Origin: Hormoscilla sp. GM7CHS1pb
Lineage (GTDB): Bacteria > Cyanobacteriota > Cyanobacteriia > Cyanobacteriales > Desertifilaceae
Direction of reading: 5' to 3'
Length of the DNA: 64,000 nt
Assembly (NCBI GenBank): GCA_014323675.1
Contig: JACONN010000002.1
Span: forward strand, 806,001-870,000
The notes beneath the pieces were generated by a model. It was not told the origin of the DNA. It did no database searches and saw nothing but the letters and a program-made list of their open reading frames with translations. Positions 44,746 through 54,874 of this stretch are shown here, one piece after another; the first letter of the stretch is position 1; the number at the start of each line of letters is the position of its first letter. The position numbers were made by a program, and so were the translations under genes.

Positions 44746-46913
44746 ACACCAGTCTCAGCATTAGCCATCGTCATGAAGATGGCTTGGCAACTCTGGTCTC
44801 TGGCATCGTCAGCCCCTAGGCGCTGAATGTAAGTGCCTAGGGGCTGTAGATCCCAGGCTTGGCGGTTATCAGCTAGCATAATCCCGAGGATCTCTTCTAG
44901 GTCTTTAACAAGATCTGGATCTTCTACTAGGGTTACGGCTTCTACTCGCCGGTCTAAATTGCGGGGCATCCAATCAGCACTACCAATATAAACTTCGTCG
45001 TGACCTTGGTTATGGAAGTAAAAAATCCGCGAGTGTTCTAAAAAGCGACCGACAATACTGACGACGCTGATGTTTTCGCTGATGTCTTCCAGACCAGGTC
45101 GCAGACAGCAAATTCCCCGCACAATTAAGTCGATTTGGACACCGGCTTGGGAGGCTTCATAGAGGGTGGCAATCATTTCTGGGTCTACCAGGGAGTTCAT
45201 TTTGGCGACAATGCGAGCATGAGATCCATTGCGGCAATGTTCGATCTCGCGGCGAATTAACTCTAGCATGCGCGATCGCAAGCTGACTGGGGCAACCAAT
45301 AGCTTACGGTAAGACCGCAGCCGCGAATAACCGGTTAAATAGTTAAACAAATCGGTTAAATCGGCTCCCAACTCCCGACGACAGCTCAACAAGCCCAAAT
45401 CAGTGTAAAGCTTTGCCGTTTTGGGATTGTAGTTACCCGTGCCAATGTGAACGTAGCGACGAATGCCATCTGACTCCCGGCGCACCACCATGGCAATTTT
45501 GGTGTGAGTCTTCAAGCCCACCAGACCATAGACGACATGCACCCCTGAGTTTTCTAACTTCCGGGCCCAGTTAATATTGTTCTCTTCATCAAAGCGGGCC
45601 CTGAGTTCCACCAAAACGGCTACCTGCTTATCATTTTCGGCTGCGGCAATCAAGGCATTAATAATAGGTGAATCCCCAGAGGTGCGGTAGAGGGTCATTT
45701 TGATTGCCAGTACCTGGGGGTCGTGAGCCGCCTGAGTGATCAAGCGCTCGACAGTAGCGGCAAAGGAATGATAGGGATGGTGAACTAGCAGATCCTGCTT
45801 GCGGATGGTGGCGAAAAATTCTTCTGCGTCTTCCGTCTCTATGGGGAAAGACTCTGTCTCTGGGTTAGGAAGGCGTTGCAGGCGAGCAGGCACGACGGGA
45901 GTCCACAGGAGGTCTTTCAATTCTGGCAGTGGCAGTGCCATAAAGCTGAATAAATCCCCTAACCCCAGCAAGCCTTCAACTTCGTAGACATCAATCTCTG
46001 CCAAGCGCATCTCTCGCATCAGCATTTCACGCACCAGATCCGGTGTATTAACTTGCATTTCCATCCGGACGACGTCCCCACCAATGCGGCGTTTGCGTAA
46101 TTCCTGCTCAATGGCCAGCAGCAGATCGTCGGCTTCATCTTCTTGTACGGACAGGTCAGCATCTCTAGTAATCCGAAAAGGATAATACTCCTGAATTTTC
46201 ATCCCTGGAAATAAAGGTTCCAGATTATGGGCAATCACCTGTTCCAAGGCAACGCCAGTCCAGAAAGCGGGGCTGTTTTCGGACTCGAACTGTAACTCTT
46301 CTGATAGGGGCACAAATCGAGGCAAGACTTTGGGGACTTTGATCCGGGCGAAATGTTCTGCACCAGTTTCCGGGTCAACCACTACTACTGCCAGATTCAG
46401 ACTGCGGTTAGAAATGTAGGGAAAGGGATGACTGGGGTCAACGGCTAGAGGGGTGAGCACGGGAAAGATTTGCTGCTCAAAATAGTTTTGCAGATAAATT
46501 CGTTGCTCTTGGTTGAGGTCTATATAGTCCAGAAGATGGATTCCTTCTCCCGCTAACAGGGGTCTGAGAATTTGCTGGAAGTGCTGGTGCTGTTGCCTAA
46601 CTAGCGGGTGCAGCCGCTGGTTAATCTGGTCTAGCTGTTCGGTGGGCGTGCGTCCATCGGGGGTCAGCTTATTCACTTTTGCTTCTACCTGTTTCTTCAA
46701 ACCGGCCACGCGCACCATGAAGAATTCATCTAGGTTGTTGCTGAATATGGCCAGAAACTTGAGACGCTCTAGCAGTGGTGTCCGCTCATCCAGGGCTTCG
46801 TGCAATACTCGGTTGTTAAACTCTAGCCAGCTGAGTTCTCGGTTGAAGTAATATTGCGCATCGTCCAGATTTATTTTGTCTTTGGTTTGAGTTTTTGTCT
46901 TGGTTTTAGGCAT
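44742..46913 (-). CDS. ppk1: Polyphosphate kinase 1
   Basis: At 723 residues it is full length. The enzyme makes long-chain polyphosphate from ATP. The N-terminal domain opens YFNRELSWLEFNNRVL. Catalytic histidine regions are KTHTKIAMV and FLEHSRIFYFHN, and HIGTGNYNPKTAKLYTDLGL is the diagnostic PPK1 motif. A Lys/Thr-rich 15-residue N-terminal extension precedes the core. It acts in the cytoplasm or at the membrane. It stands alone with no phosphate-regulon neighbours. The gene looks intact and unaffected by the surrounding decay. Confidence 0.95.
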   Translation of the reverse strand: MPKTKTKTQTKDKINLDDAQYYFNRELSWLEFNNRVLHEALDERTPLLERLKFLAIFSNNLDEFFMVRVAGLKKQVEAKVNKLTPDGRTPTEQLDQINQRLHPLVRQQHQHFQQILRPLLAGEGIHLLDYIDLNQEQRIYLQNYFEQQIFPVLTPLAVDPSHPFPYISNRSLNLAVVVVDPETGAEHFARIKVPKVLPRFVPLSEELQFESENSPAFWTGVALEQVIAHNLEPLFPGMKIQEYYPFRITRDADLSVQEDEADDLLLAIEQELRKRRIGGDVVRMEMQVNTPDLVREMLMREMRLAEIDVYEVEGLLGLGDLFSFMALPLPELKDLLWTPVVPARLQRLPNPETESFPIETEDAEEFFATIRKQDLLVHHPYHSFAATVERLITQAAHDPQVLAIKMTLYRTSGDSPIINALIAAAENDKQVAVLVELRARFDEENNINWARKLENSGVHVVYGLVGLKTHTKIAMVVRRESDGIRRYVHIGTGNYNPKTAKLYTDLGLLSCRRELGADLTDLFNYLTGYSRLRSYRKLLVAPVSLRSRMLELIRREIEHCRNGSHARIVAKMNSLVDPEMIATLYEASQAGVQIDLIVRGICCLRPGLEDISENISVVSIVGRFLEHSRIFYFHNQGHDEVYIGSADWMPRNLDRRVEAVTLVEDPDLVKDLEEILGIMLADNRQAWDLQPLGTYIQRLGADDARDQSCQAIFMTMANAETGV

Positions 46914-47430
46914 GGTTGGTGGGCAGCGGTATTTTTGAAAGCAACAGCTTACACTGAAACTTTATCAGGATTTTGGTGAGTGGTCAGTACTCAGAGGACA
47001 GTAGTCAGTGGTCAATTTTTAATTTTTAATTTTTAATTTTTACGCTTAGCTTACTCAAGCAGTCCCGCCTCTCTCTCGGCTTCTACTCAGTATATATACT
47101 TAGCAAACAAATATTGAAAAATAGATTATTTATGAATCATCACGAAAATCTCCCTCAATCTCAAATGTTGTTGTCCGAAAGGGCGATCGCTCTTTAACTG
47201 AGAGATATTTTCTCAATTATATCGAGGCGATAGCATCTGGTTTTGGTATCATTTTTTACATGTATTTTGCCAATGATTAAAAGACTCTATCTTCTATTCC
47301 TTTCCACCATTCTCCCAACTTCATTAAGTCTTCATGAATATCTTTTAACTCCCTCATATTCTTGTATGTTAATTTTATGGCGACGCTGTGTCTCCCCTCG
47401 TTCCCACGTCTCTGCCTGGGAAAGTGCGAG
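46914..47430. other. Noncoding stretch upstream of ppk1 with repeats
   Basis: Holds the AATTTTTAATTTTTAATTTT low-complexity run (47015-47040), two HIP1-like sites, and a degenerate GTTCCCACG...GCCTGGGAA palindrome (47400). On the minus strand 47260-47350 reads MRELKDIHEDLMKLGEWWKG, possibly a protein fragment of unknown family. Confidence 0.35.
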
Positions 47431-47432
47431 TA

Positions 47433-47515
47433 CGATGTCTTTCCAGTCTACTGAAGGAGTTGGCAGTATTTTTCGTGTCTGGTTGCCTTTGACAGATGCG
47501 ATCGCAGCATCATAA
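47433..47515 (+). pseudogene. Histidine kinase C-terminal fragment
   Basis: Encodes FQSTEGVGSIFRVWLPLTDA and a stop, the last strand and end of a HATPase domain. Nothing of the rest of the kinase precedes it. Confidence 0.5.
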
Positions 47516-47519
47516 CTTC

Positions 47520-47826
47520 CAGACAGGTACGAAGGAGTCGGCTGTTTACATAGCACCGGAGCAAGACCTGGGACAGGCTCAATTTAATAGCGATATCTAT
47601 AGTCTTGGTATGTATTCGGGCACTGACAGGGAGAACAGTAGAGTCCTTGTCCAATTTGAGAGAGAAAGACAACCAGGAGTCCTTTTGGCACAAAGAGACA
47701 GAGGCAAATCCTAAATTGATCGAGATTTTGGACAGGATGGTGGATGCTGATAGCAAGCAGCGCTACCAGTCGGTAAGGTCGGTATTGTCTAACTTGGCAG
47801 ACTGGGAAACGGGATCCGTAGAATAG
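47520..47826 (+). pseudogene. Ser/Thr protein kinase C-lobe fragment, frameshifted
   Basis: AVYIAPEQDLGQAQFNSDIY with SLGM is the APE-to-helix-F segment of a Hanks-type kinase, and ILDRMVDADSKQRYQSVRSV is the end of the C-lobe. The two are in different frames (change near 47610). The N-lobe and catalytic loop are missing, so it cannot function. Confidence 0.65.
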
Positions 47827-48349
47827 GAAAAAACAGCCGGGATAGGACTGTTGCTGGCCACCTTCGTTCCAAACTTTGTAGCTGAGACGCCAGAGACTGG
47901 GAACGATTTCTGGAGGCGGAGCCTCTAATCATCGGGTGCATCTCATAGAAGCAAATAGACATCATCAAAAAGCCTCGCGCATTACGTTCGGTGTCCTCCT
48001 CGTTTCCACGAGCACTCACCCTGTCGTGACGCGAATGCGCACGACATGGGTGAGTGTCTCGGGAAACGAAACCGAACGAGAGATGGGAGCATTTTCCCCT
48101 CGCCGGGGGTTTGAAGGCGGGTTAGCGCTATCAAGTCAAACTGGGCATCACGATTGTCTGAAACCCTTATTGTATGGCGCTTTGCGCTATAAAGCTCTTT
48201 TACGAACATTTCTATCCTTAACCTGACGCTAAAATATTTAGCTGATGAGGCTTTCAGAGATTGGCTAGCATAATATCCCGGACTGACAGAAGAGCGTTAG
48301 CGGATGAAGGAAGCAGGTGAAAATGACACCTCTGGCGGGTTAGCGGCTA
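47827..48349. other. Repeat-rich stretch upstream of fumC
   Basis: Contains a GGAGGCGGAGCCTC palindrome (47912), the GTCGTGACGCG...CGCACGAC palindrome (48023-48048) also found near 38000, and GGCGCTTTGCGC (48177). The direct repeat GCAGGTGAAAATGACA occurs at 48313 and again at 48355 over the fumC start. Confidence 0.45.
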
Positions 48350-48364
48350 ATGTTGCAGGTGAAA

Positions 48365-49759
48365 ATGACAAAGACACGCAAAGAAACGGATAGTATGGGG
48401 GAAATAGAAGTCCCCGCAGAACGCTATTGGGGGGCCCAAACCCAGCGATCGCTAATATATTTCTCGATCGGGCAAGACTTGATACCGGCGGAAGTAATCG
48501 CGGCCTTCGGGATTCTGAAAAAAGCGGCAGCCCTCAGCAATGCAGAATTGGGTAAACTACCAGAAGAGAAAGCTAAACTGATCGTGCAGGCAGCATCGGA
48601 AGTAATTGAGGGCTTGCTGGATGGTAATTTCCCCCTGCATGTCTGGATGACGGGTAGCGGCACCCAATGTAATATGAATGTGAATGAAGTGATCTCTAAT
48701 CGGGCGATCGAACTGGCGGGGGGGGTAATGGGAAGTAAAAACCCCATTCACCCCAACGATCACGTGAATATGTCTCAGTCTTCCAACGATACTTTCCCGA
48801 CGGCCATGCATATTGCTGCCGCAGTAGCATGCAATCAGCGATTGATTCCGAAGGTGAAAAAGATGCGGGACGCCCTGCAACAAAAGTCGGAAGAATTTGC
48901 CGAGATTGTCAAGATCGGTCGCACCCATCTCCAAGATGCCGTACCTCTGACTTTGGGACAGGAATTCTCCGGTTATGTAGCCCAACTGGATGCTGCTTTG
49001 CAGCGGATCGATCGGGTATTGCCGGAACTCTACGAACTGGCGATCGGGGGAACGGCGGTGGGCACGGGATTGAATGCGACGAAAGGGTTCGCTGCCACTG
49101 CGGTTAAGCACATTAGCAATATTACCGGATTACCCTTTAGAGAAGCCCCCAATAAGTTTGCGGCGATCGCGGCCCATGACGCGATCGTGATGGCCAGCGC
49201 TGCCTTGCGGACTCTCGCTGGTGCTTTAATGAAAATTGCCAATGACATTCGCTTTTTAGCAAGTGGTCCTCGTTGCGGTTTAGGGGAGCTGATCTTACCA
49301 GAAAACGAACCCGGTTCTTCGATCATGCCCGGGAAAGTGAACCCCACCCAATGCGAAGCGATGACAATGGTAGCAGCACAAGTGATAGGCTATGATACCG
49401 CAGTCGCGATCGCGGGTTCGTCAGGACATTTCGAGTTAAACACCTATAAACCAATGATGGTGTTTAACCTAATTCAATCCATCAATCTGATCGCGGACAG
49501 TTGCAACAACTTCACTGATTTTCTGCTAGCGGGACTAAAACCGAACCGGAAGAAAATCGAGTATTATTTAGAACAGTCATTGATGCTAGTGACGGCATTA
49601 AGTCCGACCATTGGCTACGACAAAGCGGCCCAAGTGGCGCACTTCGCCTTGGAAAAAGACATGACCTTAAAGCAAGCTTGTCTGGAATTGGGGTATGTGT
49701 CGGAAGTAGAGTTCGATCGAATTGTCGTTCCTAGCAAAATGGCCCATCCAGAAATGTAA
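48365..49759 (+). CDS. fumC: Class II fumarate hydratase
   Basis: The 464-residue protein interconverts fumarate and malate in the TCA cycle. The signature [15 protein letters not shown], the N-terminal [20 protein letters not shown], and the active-site segments [13 protein letters not shown] and [10 protein letters not shown] are all present. ATG 48365 gives the usual start; ATG 48350 would add five residues. The leader contains a second GCAGGTGAAAATG 42 bp upstream whose own ATG soon meets a stop. The downstream gene remnant is convergent. Confidence 0.93.
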   Translation: MTKTRKETDSMGEIEVPAERYWGAQTQRSLIYFSIGQDLIPAEVIAAFGILKKAAALSNAELGKLPEEKAKLIVQAASEVIEGLLDGNFPLHVWMTGSGTQCNMNVNEVISNRAIELAGGVMGSKNPIHPNDHVNMSQSSNDTFPTAMHIAAAVACNQRLIPKVKKMRDALQQKSEEFAEIVKIGRTHLQDAVPLTLGQEFSGYVAQLDAALQRIDRVLPELYELAIGGTAVGTGLNATKGFAATAVKHISNITGLPFREAPNKFAAIAAHDAIVMASAALRTLAGALMKIANDIRFLASGPRCGLGELILPENEPGSSIMPGKVNPTQCEAMTMVAAQVIGYDTAVAIAGSSGHFELNTYKPMMVFNLIQSINLIADSCNNFTDFLLAGLKPNRKKIEYYLEQSLMLVTALSPTIGYDKAAQVAHFALEKDMTLKQACLELGYVSEVEFDRIVVPSKMAHPEM

Positions 49760-49930
49760 AGCGTTCGCAGCACCATTATCCAGCGAGGTTTTCCCACCCT
49801 TGGAGTAGGGAATGCGATGGTCAGCATGAAAGTCGCGGCCTAATGGCTGTCCACACATTGCGCACCTACCAAAAGCCCCATAGAATAGGATTTGCCATTC
49901 CCGCTTGCTAAATTTTCTTCGCTCGCTCAC
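49760..49930 (-). pseudogene. HNH endonuclease N-terminal fragment
   Basis: From GTG 49930 the minus strand reads SERRKFSKREWQILFYGAFG, then CAMCGQPLG and FHADHRIPYSKGGKTSLDN, a C-x-x-C zinc pair plus the HNH core. The fragment then runs out at the fumC end without the last His/Asn region. HNH fragments of this sort occur in group I/II introns and in cyanobacterial DNA-modification genes; the parent is not clear. Confidence 0.6.
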
Positions 49931-50124
49931 TATTACGCCTTGATAAAATATACCACAATTCGGCAAGAAGCGGTTAAGTTTCACGACCACAGTCGCAGTC
50001 GTGGCGGTTTCCCAGTCCCCATACCCGGACTATTGAGGTGGCCAGCGGACTTCTATAGGCATTGAATGTGTCACTGCCCCGCCCGGGTCGGACGGCCTCC
50101 CCGCCCGGATCGGACGGCCTCACC

Positions 50125-50265
50125 GGCCGGGTCGGATCGTCTCACCGGTTTGCGAGAGCTCTTCCTGTGGCAGAACAACCAGACCGGCACCATTCCTTCC
50201 TGGTTGGGCACCCTCATTGGCTTGCGAAGCTCCGTCTACACAACAATACCCTCTGAGGTATGTCG
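50125..50265 (+). pseudogene. Leucine-rich repeat fragment
   Basis: The frame reads DRLTGLRELFLWQNNQTGTI, then PSWLGTLIGLRS, matching the plant-type LRR pattern (L-x-x-L-x-x-L-x-L-x-x-N-x-x-x-G-x-I-P). It is preceded by a GC-rich direct repeat of GGTCGGACGGCCTCCCCGCC type (50086-50145). No start or continuation is present. Confidence 0.5.
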
Positions 50266-50428
50266 GACCTAGGAAATGACAAGATAGAGGACTCGGCTAA
50301 CTGATGTTTCCATTAATTCCCGTCCCCACAGAGACGCTAACAGAGATCCTAGACCTATATTTTATCCCTTGTCAAGCACTAGGCTAAAGATCCATAAGCT
50401 CAACTCTATTAGAGGTATAAGCATAAAT

Positions 50429-50541
50429 GGCGTTGCACATTTTGGGGATGATGCCTACGCATGCACATAACTTAAACTGGCTTGTAGTCTAGGTTTAAGA
50501 CTTCTGCAACTATGCCCATCATCCCGTAATTGTGCAACGCC
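50429..50541. mobile_element. 113-bp MITE, copy 1
   Basis: Inverted ends GGCGTTGCACATTTTGGGGA and ATCCCGTAATTGTGCAACGC (plus final C), flanked by the 8-bp direct repeat GCATAAAT (50421-50428, 50542-50549). It is identical base for base to copy 2 at 60869, so both moved recently. It has no coding capacity and would need a transposase elsewhere. Confidence 0.88.
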
Positions 50542-50753
50542 GCATAAATTAATTAACAGGGTTGGCAAAACGCAATCAAGTTAGCTATGCTGTATTCAGG
50601 TAGGGAAACAACCCCATACCCGAGTCGAAAGCCAGCATTCCACCAGTCCTGACAAGTTCTAGGGCAGGCCAGCGACCGGTGGAAACATCAAAAGGAACCG
50701 GCGAAACCCAGCCCTATGTTAAAAATAACCCGTAAATTACGAAGGAGCATATA

Positions 50754-51293
50754 ATGAGCATGATCGAGGTGCAGACAGAGCTGACAAGAGTAAGAAATGA
50801 CGCAAGGACAAAAATTGCTGATTGGGAAAGCTCCCGAAATCGCCGGACAGGACAATTATATCATTACAGCAGTGATGACAACACACGTTATGTAGATGGT
50901 ACTTCTGGTGATGATGTTCTTAACTGGAGGCAGTTTGATGGCGGAAAGGAGCTTATCCTGGGTGGTGACGGAAATGACAAACTTTTCGGGGGTAAGGGAG
51001 ACGACACTCTTTTTGGCGAAGAAGGCAAAGATAGTCTATTCGGCAGCATGGGGAGTGATACTCTGGTTGGCGGAGGTGACGATGATTATCTAAATGGCGA
51101 ACAGGGAAACGACTATATACTGGGTGGTGCAGGAAATGACACTCTTTATGCTGGCAAAGTTTATGGCAGCAAGGGAAGTGCTAGCTTGTTTGGCGGAAGT
51201 GGAACAGATACTTTGATTAGTCAAGGAGGACACAAAGGACATCATTATCTTGATGGCGGAGATGAAGATGATTATCTAGAGGGCAATCAAGGG
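50754..51293 (+). CDS. RTX calcium-binding protein, 5' exon-like part interrupted by IS66
   Basis: ATG 50754 is preceded by AAGGAG. After a 50-residue N-terminal segment the protein has hemolysin-type nonapeptides: LGGDGNDKLFGGKGDDTLFG, GNDYILGGAGNDTLYAG and similar GGxGxDxLx units that bind calcium and form parallel beta-rolls. The frame of meaning ends with DDYLEGNQG at 51293 and continues at 53326 as HDTIYGGAGDDTL. Past 51293 the open frame is IS66 sequence. RTX proteins lacking an N-terminal signal are normally exported by type I secretion. Joined length is 512 residues. Confidence 0.88.
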
Positions 51294-53317
51294 GTAATTG
51301 CTCAAGATCTTGGTGGTGAAGGAATATGGGTACTGCCGGTACTGCATAGTTACTCGGGCCATCGGACTGGAGTGAACAGCCCTTGTACTGCCTCGGAATG
51401 CCTAACAGGACAAGAGCAATTTTTGAGGAGCGAAAACTTCTCAAATGCTTACGGGGTGGGGGGTTTTGACCTCGAAGTGGTGAGTCGGCAGCCGAGCGCC
51501 CGAATATGCAGTTGAGATGCGCGACAGCTGATTTTTTTCAAAATCCCGCGCCCAGGGTTGACAAATTCGATAAATAAGTAGTAAGTTGGAAGACATGACT
51601 AAGAATTGGCTTGCTGACCTCGACCAAGACACAGAGAATCTCGACCCAAAAAGTCGGGAAGTTTTGCAGCGGTTACTCAATTACCTAGAAGACCTATACA
51701 GCCAAAACCTTGAATTGAAAGCTGACAATCAACGATTGAGAGATGAAATAGCCGCGCTCAAAGGGCACAAGGGAAAACCTGACATCAAACCTCAAGCCAA
51801 AGCTGATACTTCTAAAGCTGATACTTCTGCGGAGGCCAAACCAGAGCAGCCCAATAGTCGAGAGCGAAAAAAGAAAAAACCGAAAACCCCCCCCAGGAAC
51901 GTCGCCAACTTATTCATATTGACAGAGAAGAGGTTATCAAACTGGCTCGGAGTAACTTGCCGTCAGATATCACCCATAGAGGCTACCGAGAAGTAACAAT
52001 TCAAAATATTATATTTAAAACAGACACGGTTATTTATCGACTAGAAAGACTCTATTCACCTAGTACGGAGAAATTTTACGAAGCCCAGTTGCCGCAAGGA
52101 TTAAAAGGCAAATCTTACGGGAGTGAACTCGAAGCATTTGTTCTCACTTTGTATTATCAGTTACGAGTGCCAGAAGAAAAGATTCTTAAATTGTTGCCGT
52201 CTCAGGGAATAGTAATCTCGGCGGGAAAAATATCTAACTTAATAACTCGGCAATATTTAAGAGAATTTACTGAAGAACGAAATGCTATTTTAGAAGCGGG
52301 ACTGGGCAGTACCAGTTATCACCAAATTGATGATACGGGGATGCGGGTTAATGGGAAAAATTGCTATGTATTCACACTCTGCAATCCTTACTATAGCAGT
52401 TTTTTTACCAGAGAGCGCAAAAACTCTGAAACAGTTCTCCAAATGTTAAACGAATTGCAGTTGGATCCAACTGAATTAGCAGTTGTTCAATCAGATGATT
52501 TAGTTGACAGTATTTTGCCTGACAAGAAGAAAAAGCAGCTCGGGGACTACATAGATATTTTGGTGGCTGATGACGCGGGACAATTTCACAACCAGACGAA
52601 CCATCGTAGTTTATGCTGGATTCATGAAGGACGACACTACGAAAAGCTGACTCCTCTGGTTCCCTCTCATCAAAAAAGCCTGGCACAATTTCTCTCTTAT
52701 TTTTGGATTTACTATTATCAACTCAAAGCCTATCAACAGCAAAGCACAGAAGAGCAGCGACAACAAAAACTGTTGCTTGAAACCGAATTTGACAAATTGT
52801 TTTCCCGTCAAACCGGATACAGTGCTTTAGATCATAGAATTGATTTAACAAAACAGAAGAAGCCTTATTTACTATTAGTTCTAGATTTTCCTGAAGTTCC
52901 TCTTGACAATAATGAGGCAGAGCGGACAGTCCGGGAGTATGTGATTAAGCGCAAAATCTCCAATGGAACCCGCACTCTACAGGGGACTCAGGCGTGGGAA
53001 GTGTTTTTGGCTCTGGTTGACACCTGCCGCAAAAACGGAGTGAATTTTTATTCGTACATTAAGGATCGAATTTCCAAATCTTTCAAGATGCCAGCGTTGT
53101 CCACGCTAATTCAACAGATGCAGCCGCCAAAACCAACATAAACATAAACCATTGACTCCAAGTCTCGCTTGTGTAGTTTCCACCTAAGCACCAAGGGTGT
53201 TACAGCTCCTTGTTATAAAGGACAGACTCATTAAGTGCGACATCAGCTCCTGTTTAAAAAGCTGCAGGAGCTACTCTCGTGTGGAAATCACTCCCCACCA
53301 ACATATTGAGCAACTTC
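51294..53317 (+). mobile_element. IS66-family insertion sequence, 2024 bp
   Basis: Related ends GTAATTGCTCAAGATCTTGG and (inverted) GAAGTTGCTCAATATGTTGG, flanked by the 8-bp direct repeat ATCAAGGG (51286-51293 and 53318-53325), the duplication length of IS66. Removing the element and one repeat restores the RTX reading frame exactly. Only a TnpC-type transposase gene is present and no tnpA or tnpB, as in the short IS66-like elements of cyanobacteria. Confidence 0.87.
51586..53141 (+). pseudogene. IS66-type (TnpC) transposase, one frameshift
   Basis: The first frame (TTG 51586 or ATG 51595) encodes the coiled helical start YLEDLYSQNLELKADNQRLR and a Lys/Pro-rich linker. At a C8 run (51887-51894) the sense moves to a second frame: QERRQLIHIDREEVIKLARS then LPSDITHRGY, read to 53141. 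The core has DDTGMRV (first Asp), LVADDAGQFH, CWIHEGRHYEKL and PLDNNEAERTVR (Glu). One base added to the C run would fix it, so slippage, error and mutation are all possible. Confidence 0.83.
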
Positions 53318-53325
53318 ATCAAGGG

Positions 53326-54324
53326 CACGATACCATATATGGTGGAGCTGGAGATGATACTTTAACTGCTGGCACAGGAGATGACCTCTTGTTTGGTGGA
53401 GATGGTAATGATTATATTGTGCTTGGACCTGGTCGCGATGAGGCTACCGGTGGAGAAGGGATAGACCAGTTTATTCTTTCACGCAATACATACAACACGG
53501 TGACGGATTTTGAGATTTTTGAAGATCATCTTCTATTCCCATTCGGTGATAATTCAGTGCCAGATCTGAGTCGTACTACCTTTCAAGAGAAAGGCGGAGA
53601 TTTGTATATCAATTTTGGATCTGGATGGGGTGTCACTTTACAAAATGTAGAAAACAGGCCAAATCTTCGAAGCTGGGTTTTGGCATCTCTCCAAAAAGCT
53701 GCTACTCTAATAGGAACTAACGATGATGATACATTGATCGGAAGTGGCAAAAATGACCTTATTATAGGTTTAGATGGCAGTGATTCTTTGGTTGGTGCTG
53801 GAGGAAATGATACTATTCTTGGCAATTCAGGTAATGATACACTTACTGACTTTGCCGGAGGAGAACACCTTTATGGAGGTGAGGGAAATGATTACCTTAT
53901 ATCTCGTGCAAGGAGGGGTAACCTCAATGGAGGGTCTGGCAGAGATATTTTTGGAATCCATTTTGACCATCTTGGAACACATATTGTCGTCGAAGACTTT
54001 GAAGTTGATGTAGCTGCTACCAACGATATAATCGTTCACGATTATTTGAAAATTTTCGATAATGAACCTGGAGCATGGGTGATAGATATTGTGAACAAAA
54101 ATGAACCAGATTCATCATCAGAACCAGATTCATCATCAACTTACATTAATGATCTTGTGGCTAAAATTTCTCTAGGAGGTGATGAAAACAATGACTACAT
54201 GGTTCAACTAAACCTTAAAACATCTGGATCTGTGTTGCATTCTGTTTCCACTTCTGATGAATCCTATCGCACAATAAAAGATGTAATTATCCAAAGTGGG
54301 ATAGATGCTCAATCATTCGTGTAA
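53326..54324 (+). CDS. RTX calcium-binding protein, 3' part
   Basis: This continues the gene cut at 51293. It holds two more RTX clusters (DTIYGGAGDDTLTAGTGDD and GTNDDDTLIGSGKNDL onwards), a spacer with NTYNTVTDFEIFEDHLLFP and a C-terminal non-repeat domain rich in acidic residues ending IQSGIDAQSFV, a plausible type I secretion signal. A short repeat EPDSSSEPDSSS appears near the end. Without the upstream part no good start exists here. Confidence 0.85.
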   Translation, partial: HDTIYGGAGDDTLTAGTGDDLLFGGDGNDYIVLGPGRDEATGGEGIDQFILSRNTYNTVTDFEIFEDHLLFPFGDNSVPDLSRTTFQEKGGDLYINFGSGWGVTLQNVENRPNLRSWVLASLQKAATLIGTNDDDTLIGSGKNDLIIGLDGSDSLVGAGGNDTILGNSGNDTLTDFAGGEHLYGGEGNDYLISRARRGNLNGGSGRDIFGIHFDHLGTHIVVEDFEVDVAATNDIIVHDYLKIFDNEPGAWVIDIVNKNEPDSSSEPDSSSTYINDLVAKISLGGDENNDYMVQLNLKTSGSVLHSVSTSDESYRTIKDVIIQSGIDAQSFV

Positions 54325-54362
54325 ACCCCATCATTGCTAAGAGACGCATCATCGTAAACCAA

Positions 54363-54397
54363 GAATCTGCTGATCTAAATTCTTAGATCAGCAGATT
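54363..54397 (+). terminator. Perfect 15-bp hairpin after the RTX gene
   Basis: AATCTGCTGATCTAA and TTAGATCAGCAGATT are perfectly inverted with a short loop. No T run follows, so it may act as an RNA 3' end stabiliser or an attachment-type site as well as a terminator. Confidence 0.6.
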
Positions 54398-54441
54398 GCC
54401 ATTTGTTCGATATTGTGAGAAAAATCATTATATACTTGTGA

Positions 54442-54640
54442 TATGGTCACGACAATATCGCGTCCAGTATAGTTGTCGAGCGCGACGACTCTGCCATTGC
54501 CGTATTCTTTGAAGACGGGAACTACAACGCTGGAAAAACCAACAGCTTTCAGCGTGAATATGGAGTCGGACGCTATGTACTAAGTAGTTCAGTCAGCGGC
54601 ACAATAATCAAGTTAAGTTGTCAGTTGTATGTGAGTAGCA
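54442..54640 (+). pseudogene. Possible beta/gamma-crystallin-like domain fragment
   Basis: An open stretch reads HDNIASSIVVERDDSAIAVF, FEDGNYNAGKTNSFQ and GVGRYVLSSSV, with the aromatic-glycine rhythm of crystallin-like or inhibitor I36 domains. It has no start codon and ends at the headless peptidase. The assignment is a guess. Confidence 0.25.
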
Positions 54641-54874
54641 TAAGAATGCCCGAGATTCCCACAGATAATAGTCAATAAATATCCGAGAGATGGGGAGCTA
54701 ATTGATGGAATTAAAAGCCCGGAGTTTATTCTGTCTCCTGAATTATGGGATCATTGGGATAAAGTTAATGACGAACAGATATACACTATTGATGTAGGGA
54801 TTGCCTGTTTAGGACCTCAATCTAAGCTTTCCGACCCTCCAAAGCAAAAACCGGATGAAAGTAATGAAGAATTA

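Noticed and set aside
47982..48226. Short frames on both strands upstream of fumC
   Set aside because: They lie over dispersed palindromes and match no family.
50062..50272. Pro/Arg/Ser-rich frames in the GC-rich stretch
   Set aside because: They are alternate frames of a degenerate leucine-rich repeat and a GGTCGGACGG-type direct repeat; no start site is credible.
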